From assembly GCA_031216445.1 (NCBI GenBank), contig CM062214.1, forward strand, positions 13,153,501 through 13,217,500: a stretch of DNA of 64,000 nucleotides, given 5' to 3'. The notes under the pieces are model-generated. The model was not told where the DNA came from. It saw only the letters and a program-made list of their open reading frames with translations, and ran no database searches. The position numbers were made by a program, and so were the translations under genes. The stretch comes from Lateolabrax maculatus (lineage: Eukaryota; Chordata; Actinopteri; Acropomatiformes; Lateolabracidae). Numbering within the stretch: the first letter of the stretch is position 1; every line of letters begins with the position of its first letter. This document shows, one piece after another, positions 59,801-64,000 of the stretch.

Positions 59801-60406
59801 ATATTTGAATCTCTTTCAAATTAATGCAAATGGGTCCTTTTTTAAATCTTTGATGGATAATTCTCTGATAAATCTTAGAGGGAGTGGTGACACACAGTGC
59901 AGGTATAATTGGATTAGGATGAAGGGGCAGCCGTGGCTTTGAGGAGATTAGTCAGAGCGCTGATCCTGTAATTAAACTGCCACAGGAGAGGAGGGGAGGA
60001 GGGCAGAGAGGGAGAGAGGATGGCCAGACAGGGGCAAGTGTCCATGAAGGGGGGAAGGGGGTTGTCGAGTGTGGGTCCTCGAGCTCTGGATGTAAGAGAG
60101 TAAAGATGTACAAGTGAAAGCCCTCTTAAGACTGTCTGTGGGTACAAAGGGTCCTGAGCAGATGTGGGTTTTGTCTAAAAAGTTTGTTTACTTTGAAAAT
60201 ATACATGAAGACAATCCTGTCTATTGGTATGTTTGCAATTTGGCAACCTTCCTATCTAACAAGTGGGTATTTGATGTTTTTCTCTTTGTGTCCACAGGCA
60301 GAACGTGATCCGGCCAATGGGGGTCAGGCCTGACGGGACGTTAGCACCTCTTGAGGAAACTTTCTGTGATCCACCTGAGGACAATTCAGAATCAGACTCT
60401 GACTAG
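50474..60406 (+). CDS. ric8b: Synembryn-B (RIC8B), G-protein alpha chaperone / exchange factor
   Basis: Ten coding exons: 50474-50566, 50953-51000, 51093-51722, 53540-53634, 55828-55978, 56851-56946, 57145-57289, 57487-57631, 57770-57889, 60298-60406. They total 1632 nt, 543 aa. The second in-frame ATG at 50483 sits in the stronger context ACCATGG and may be the real start (540 aa). The protein is an armadillo-like helical repeat: LRILSRDKRVLAPVATRE, VVVEALKCLCNVVYNS, LRLLFLLSALRPDVR, EALKALFNLTL, then TVRNKLVRLMTHVDMG, KYTGYGNAAGLLVARG and the acidic SEDEDSDTEEYK. RIC8 proteins fold nascent G-alpha and act as exchange factors; RIC8B serves G-alpha-s/olf in the cytoplasm. Sequence in the C-terminal half and the rfx4 neighbour favour RIC8B over RIC8A. 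The exon coding INPITGHVEEPMPNP is skipped in some human forms. Exon 3 is unusually long (630 nt). The C-terminus SESDSD resembles the CK2-phosphorylated tail of RIC8A. Confidence 0.95.
50626..50660. repeat. Perfect 14-bp inverted repeat in ric8b intron 1
   Basis: AGCTGTTAGCCTCC, a 7-base loop (TTAGCTC) and the exact reverse complement, 60 bp past the exon 1 donor, within the CpG island. Confidence 0.85.
52414..52431. repeat. Poly(A) run
   Basis: A run of about 17 A in ric8b intron 3, with no recognisable element next to it. Confidence 0.7.
54640..55200. mobile_element. Non-autonomous DNA transposon with long diverged inverted ends
   Basis: The left end CTACGAAGCGATTTCAATGT, followed by CACAAAGGTGGCTCTC, is matched in inverse orientation at the right by sequence reading (minus strand) CTATGAAGCAAATTCGACAT ... 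TTTGTGATAGGTGGCTC. The inverted arms are about 45 bp with one insertion. AGGGGTGTA occurs just outside the left arm (54640-54648) and again at 55192-55200. Superfamily is not assigned. In ric8b intron 4. Confidence 0.65.
55186..55210. repeat. Perfect 10-bp inverted repeat at the transposon edge
   Basis: GACCTCAGGG-GTGTA-CCCTGAGGTC, immediately to the right of the inverted end of the element at 54640-55200. Confidence 0.85.
55380..55398. repeat. Poly(A) run
   Basis: A run of about 19 A in ric8b intron 4. Confidence 0.7.
56157..56636. mobile_element. hAT-like MITE with 8-bp target-site duplication
   Basis: The ends read TAGCCTGGGAACCAGAC and, inverted, TAGCCTGGCATCGCCAGAC, forming terminal inverted repeats with short indels. 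The flanking direct repeat GGACCTGC (56148-56155 and 56637-56644) is perfect and 8 bp long, the size made by hAT transposases. The 480-bp body has no coding capacity. In ric8b intron 5. Confidence 0.85.
58222..58372. repeat. Degenerate minisatellite
   Basis: About six imperfect units of 19-28 bp built on ACTAGTGAAATGCTTTYACA, for example CAAGTGAAATGCTTTTACAC, CTAGTGAAATCTTTTACA, CTAAAATGCTTTCACACA and CTAGTAAAATGTGCTG. In ric8b intron 9. Confidence 0.65.
58860..59110. promoter_or_regulatory. Enhancer-like block in ric8b intron 9
   Basis: Balanced, non-repetitive sequence with CTTCAATTAGGCC, GTTAATTATCACCTAATTGG and GCTGCAGC words, within the largest ric8b intron (2.4 kb). Its texture is that of vertebrate conserved non-coding DNA. 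The call is visual only. Confidence 0.3.
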
Positions 60407-62340
60407 TGCACTTGTCATCTAGGCCATGTTTTCCAGGCTGAGCGCCCCAACACATCTAAAGCTGTGTCCCATTTCAAGGGCTGGATCTTTTGTGGGATGA
60501 TGCCCACGAAGGTGGGTCAGATGTCAAATCCACACGCTGTACTGATAACTCCCAATAAATCACACTCTATTAACTTAAAAGGATTGGCAGATATCAGTAC
60601 AATGTGTGGCTCTATTGTAAAGACTACTATTATAGAAACCCAAACTGATGGTGGAAATCACCATGAAGTCGCCCTAAATTGGTCAGTTTAACTAGTGGTA
60701 ACCGGGACAAGTTTTGGGATACCTGAGTTTACATTACAAGTTTCAATGTTCAACGTTAACAAATATGGCACAACTGGGAAATAGTGGGTCAGGTTAATGG
60801 TAAATGTATCCATATAACTTCTATTTATCTATAGGTTTATGTCACGCATCCATCGTTTTGGTCTAGTTTAAGTGACTGATGACCATTCATTTTACTAGTT
60901 GACAAAGATCACCTGAACACATCATTCAGCTATTGACCGGCTTGAGACAAGGACAGCTTCCATTTTCAGCCTCATTCAGAGTATCCTTTGCAATGGGACA
61001 GGCCTCATCGGGCGCTCATGACGTATTTCGTCTAGGAACGTGACTTCTGATGATCTAGCCCTGAACTGGGACACAGCTCAACATGTCACAGGAAACTCGA
61101 GAGGCCCTGTCGCAGCCGTAAGCCTTTCTCCAAAGTGAAGTGGACTTGATGTGTGGAAGACAAGACTCTGCAGAACCATCACAATGCATAGGACGCCTCC
61201 ATGGTTACTGCTGCACCTTCATCATTTATTTTACTGGTCCCTATGTTGAGAAGGTAGAGGTAATAATATAATTTTTGCTGGATCATGTGTATCTCACTGA
61301 AAGAACTGTTATAGTTTGTTAAAGGTGTATTTGGGTCTGAATAATCATTCCTTTATTTGTGCTTTTGTTTTTCACTTTTTTAAGTGTCTTATTTTTTTCT
61401 GCTACATGATGTTTTTGTCCACTCTTTGTATTTCTAGATGATTCTAGTGCACATTATACACACAGTTAAACATGAAATCATTGAAAACTGTTAACAGTGA
61501 ATCTAGTTTATTGATTTAAAATTATGGGGCCACAGGATTGATGTATTTTGAGATATCAGGCAGCGTCAGTGTGGGTAGTTTTAACTTGCCGCTCGCAATG
61601 AGTCTATGTTGTAGTGTAATTATTATGAATGTTGCACACCAGTTAGTTGCCAAGGAAACTTTCTAAATTCAGGGCTTGTTGGCTTACTGAAACATGTTTT
61701 TGACTAGAATATTTCTTCTCATTTAAAATTAAGACTTAAAATGGAAAGATGCAACATTTTCCTGTGGCGGATAATAGTAAACAGATTGTTTCTGCCTATT
61801 GTGGACAAAGAAACGTTAACTGCATCGATTGTTTTCTAATCCAGGTTACTTTTGCCAAAATCTGCATGATGTTAAATCAATTCTCAGTAGTATATATATT
61901 TTGTTTTCTAGTTTGGAATTCTTGCTAATTTTATATAAATCCACAAGTTTAGTGTATGTATAAACTAAATAATATTTCTATATGTTGGTACAATTTAATT
62001 TAATGTAAAAGCTGCCAGTTCTGAAATCGGCTGCATGGCTGGTTATGACTTCACAACAGATTTTATCTACGCCCCCCCACAATCAAGAGAAACTTAATAT
62101 TACTTTAACCAGAGAACATGTTTCATTATTACAGGTTGGTGACAATTCACTTGTTTAATAGTGAATAATCATGAGTGCACTTTTCACCTGACCTGTGAAT
62201 CACCACTACTGCCTGGTCACACAGAATAATTCAGATAAGTAGAATAAAAAGAATATTTCATTATGTGGACTTCACATATGCACAACAGACCTGACTCAAC
62301 ATTTTGAGTCACCTTCCTCAATATCATGTGTCTTAATAAA
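60407..62340 (+). other. ric8b: ric8b 3' UTR and candidate polyadenylation signals
   Basis: Non-coding sequence follows the stop codon. AATAAA occurs at 60554-60559 (short UTR) and at 62335-62340 (long UTR); which is used cannot be told. An imperfect X-box-like GTTGCCAAGGAAAC lies at 61646-61659. Confidence 0.4.
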
Positions 62341-63240
62341 TGTTTGTTTCTGCTTAGAGAACCATGAAAGATCAGATATACAGATGCGTCACAAATCTAA
62401 GGGAAAACTAACATTAAGTGTCTTTAGTGAGGTGTTGGGCCACCACAAGCCTCAAGAACAACTTCAGTGCTCATTGTCTGTAAAGGCCATAGTACAAGTT
62501 TCACAAAATGTTCTTTCAGAGGCCATTTCTTTTTTTCCTCCACTCATTTCTTCAGGTTTTTCCATTTAAATTTGTTAAGCATCTGTAGATGTTTTATTTT
62601 TTTTCTTGTGTAAATGCCTTTTTCCCCCTCCACAATCATAGTTGGATAAATCAAAATTGCATGTTGCTCACTTCTACTACATCTGGAAAGAATGTTATGG
62701 GAACAAGTTTGTTCTTTTTGACCATTCTTTGAATACTGTAAATAGCACCACACTTATTTTCTGTAGTAAGGCTTCTATTGAAACATTAATAAACTGGAGA
62801 ATAAGAATACTTGTCATTTTTGGATCCATACCACAGAAAAAGTACAGAAAAGATACATTATACAATTTTATTAAATATTGTTTAAAATACAGTGTTTTGC
62901 TGATATAAAACATTAACAAGTTCACTGACATGGAACATATAAAACATTTGTTACAGGGTTCAGATATTTATTTACTAGTGTTCTGGATGGACCCTTCCAC
63001 TCTAATAAGTGCTTTAAATATGCTTGTTGAGCTTGATCAACTGTATTTGATATGATTTGTTATTTTACATATGAACATAGCATGAACATGACACAACGAA
63101 AACCATTTTACCACTAGCAGAAAATAACCAGATGAACAGTAACGTGTATACAGTTAACAGCAGAACAGCGTAGTGTGAAGTAAGGAGAGAAGAAACTGTC
63201 TCAAACCGTTCCAGTGCCAACGTTTATGAAACGTGCGGCG
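62341..63240. other. 3' UTR of the sirtuin gene and convergent intergenic gap
   Basis: On the minus strand, AATAAA hexamers lie at 62967-62972 and 62867-62872, about 270 and 370 bp past the sirtuin stop codon. No other gene is seen. The two convergent transcripts would end within about 0.6 kb of each other if the distal ric8b signal is used. Confidence 0.45.
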
Positions 63241-64000
63241 TCAGTTGCTCAGGCTGGATGATGCAGAGCCCTTGCTGTCCGTCTCTGAGTCTGTCTCCTC
63301 GCTGCCGCTGCTGGTTGCTCTTTGAGGTCCCGCTCTGGATCTGGATGTCTCCATCGTACCTGGAGGCTCTGAAGCTCCTCTGCTCTGGCAAGATGTCTGT
63401 CCACCCTCTGACGGAGGGGTGCTTATCAATGCAGGGATGCTCTGCAGAGAGGGGAAGATACTGCCACAGTCAGCTAAAGTGTTTTGAAATAGAGCCCAGA
63501 CATAGTGGTCAAAAGTGGGTGGCTTTCCGCTTTAACTGAGGTTTTGACACAGGAGAAGTGCATCAAATTATTAATTTTTAACTGGCGAATTGTGAGTCTG
63601 ATAGTGTTAAAGGCATTAAATCAGTGAAGTACTTATTTAAGTCCCATAAGTATCTCAACTGGCTCTGGTTTATACTGTATGTATAATATCACCTGAGTTT
63701 TTTCTGCTCTGCGTTCCCTACTTTCCCTTTTGATTTCACAAAAGGTACCATTACGAAACCTGCAAGAAGCTTTTTAAAAAGGCCCGGTGCTGAAGATGGA
63801 ACCCACCAGTGTTTCATGACTCCTCATCAGCTCTTCAATTTCATCGCTCCAGCCGAGCATTTCAGCAAACCTCCGTACTGTATCCTCCAGGTCGCCCAGC
63901 TCCACGTGGTCTCCTCTCCGCAGTGGGACCTTCTCAAAGGGACCCACAGCGTGTCGGTTCAGGAGGAGGCGTGGCACAGTGGAGCGCACCGTGTTCACCA
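63241..64000 (-). CDS. SIRT3-type NAD-dependent sirtuin, C-terminal end (partial at window edge)
   Basis: Two exons on the minus strand: 64000-63807 (start outside the window) and 63441-63241 (stop TGA/TAA-type codon at the end). The first codes VRSTVPRLLLNRHAVGPFEK and then LGDLEDTVRRFAEMLGWSDE, followed by IEELMRSHETL. This is the last part of the sirtuin fold, where the conserved 'VPRLLINR..VGP' strand and 'LLGW' helix of class I sirtuins sit. It is closer to SIRT3 (VPRLLINRDLVGP ... LGD ... LLGW) than to SIRT2, which has a different insert. The second exon adds about 66 residues rich in Ser, Glu and Asp, including SGSEETDSETDSKGSASSS, absent from human SIRT3. The NAD-binding and catalytic His regions lie outside the window, so activity and any mitochondrial presequence cannot be judged. 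It may be sirt3 or a second SIRT3-like lineage (see findings). Confidence 0.82.

Noticed and set aside
50474..60406. Calling the gene ric8a because of its sirtuin neighbour
   Set aside because: The C-terminal half (LTPVLSLLTE, TVRNKLVRLMTHVD, KYTGYGNAAGLL with RIC8B-like context) and the rfx4 linkage fit RIC8B better.

Overview
This 64 kb window is nuclear DNA from a bony fish, most likely an acanthomorph teleost. Genes are split by GT-AG introns. The intergenic DNA carries long GT/CA microsatellites, a tRNA-derived SINE, a decayed L2/Rex1-like LINE and small hAT-like elements of kinds common in fish. Spliced by hand, the genes give proteins close to human length (POLR3B 1132 aa, RFX4 736 aa). 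All exon boundaries below were read from splice signals and reading frame, not from transcripts.

Layout, left to right. (1) 198-2923, + strand: eight exons of a secreted EndoU-family poly(U) endoribonuclease (313 aa). (2) 4296-27887, + strand: polr3b, all 28 coding exons of the second-largest RNA polymerase III subunit. (3) 31629-46930, + strand: rfx4, 18 coding exons of the long brain-type form of the winged-helix factor. (4) 50474-60406, + strand: ric8b, ten coding exons of the G-alpha chaperone/exchange factor. (5) 63241-64000, - strand and cut by the window edge: the last two coding exons of a SIRT3-type sirtuin, convergent with ric8b.

The order polr3b-rfx4-ric8b matches human 12q23. The neighbour at the right edge does not. 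A SIRT3-type gene converging on ric8b copies the arrangement of RIC8A and SIRT3 at human 11p15.5. This suggests that an ancestral RIC8/SIRT3 pair was duplicated whole and that this fish keeps the second sirtuin, which is missing from the human RIC8B locus. I regard this as the most interesting point in the window.

Other points: a GC-AG intron and a NAGNAG acceptor in rfx4; a GT microsatellite of about 66 bp in place of the polypyrimidine tract of one polr3b acceptor; two X-box (RFX-site) matches inside rfx4 introns; a hAT-like MITE with an 8-bp target-site duplication; three perfect hairpins; and several A/T-homeodomain-rich intronic blocks that read like conserved enhancers. The genes have unrelated functions; nothing suggests an operon or a joint pathway.
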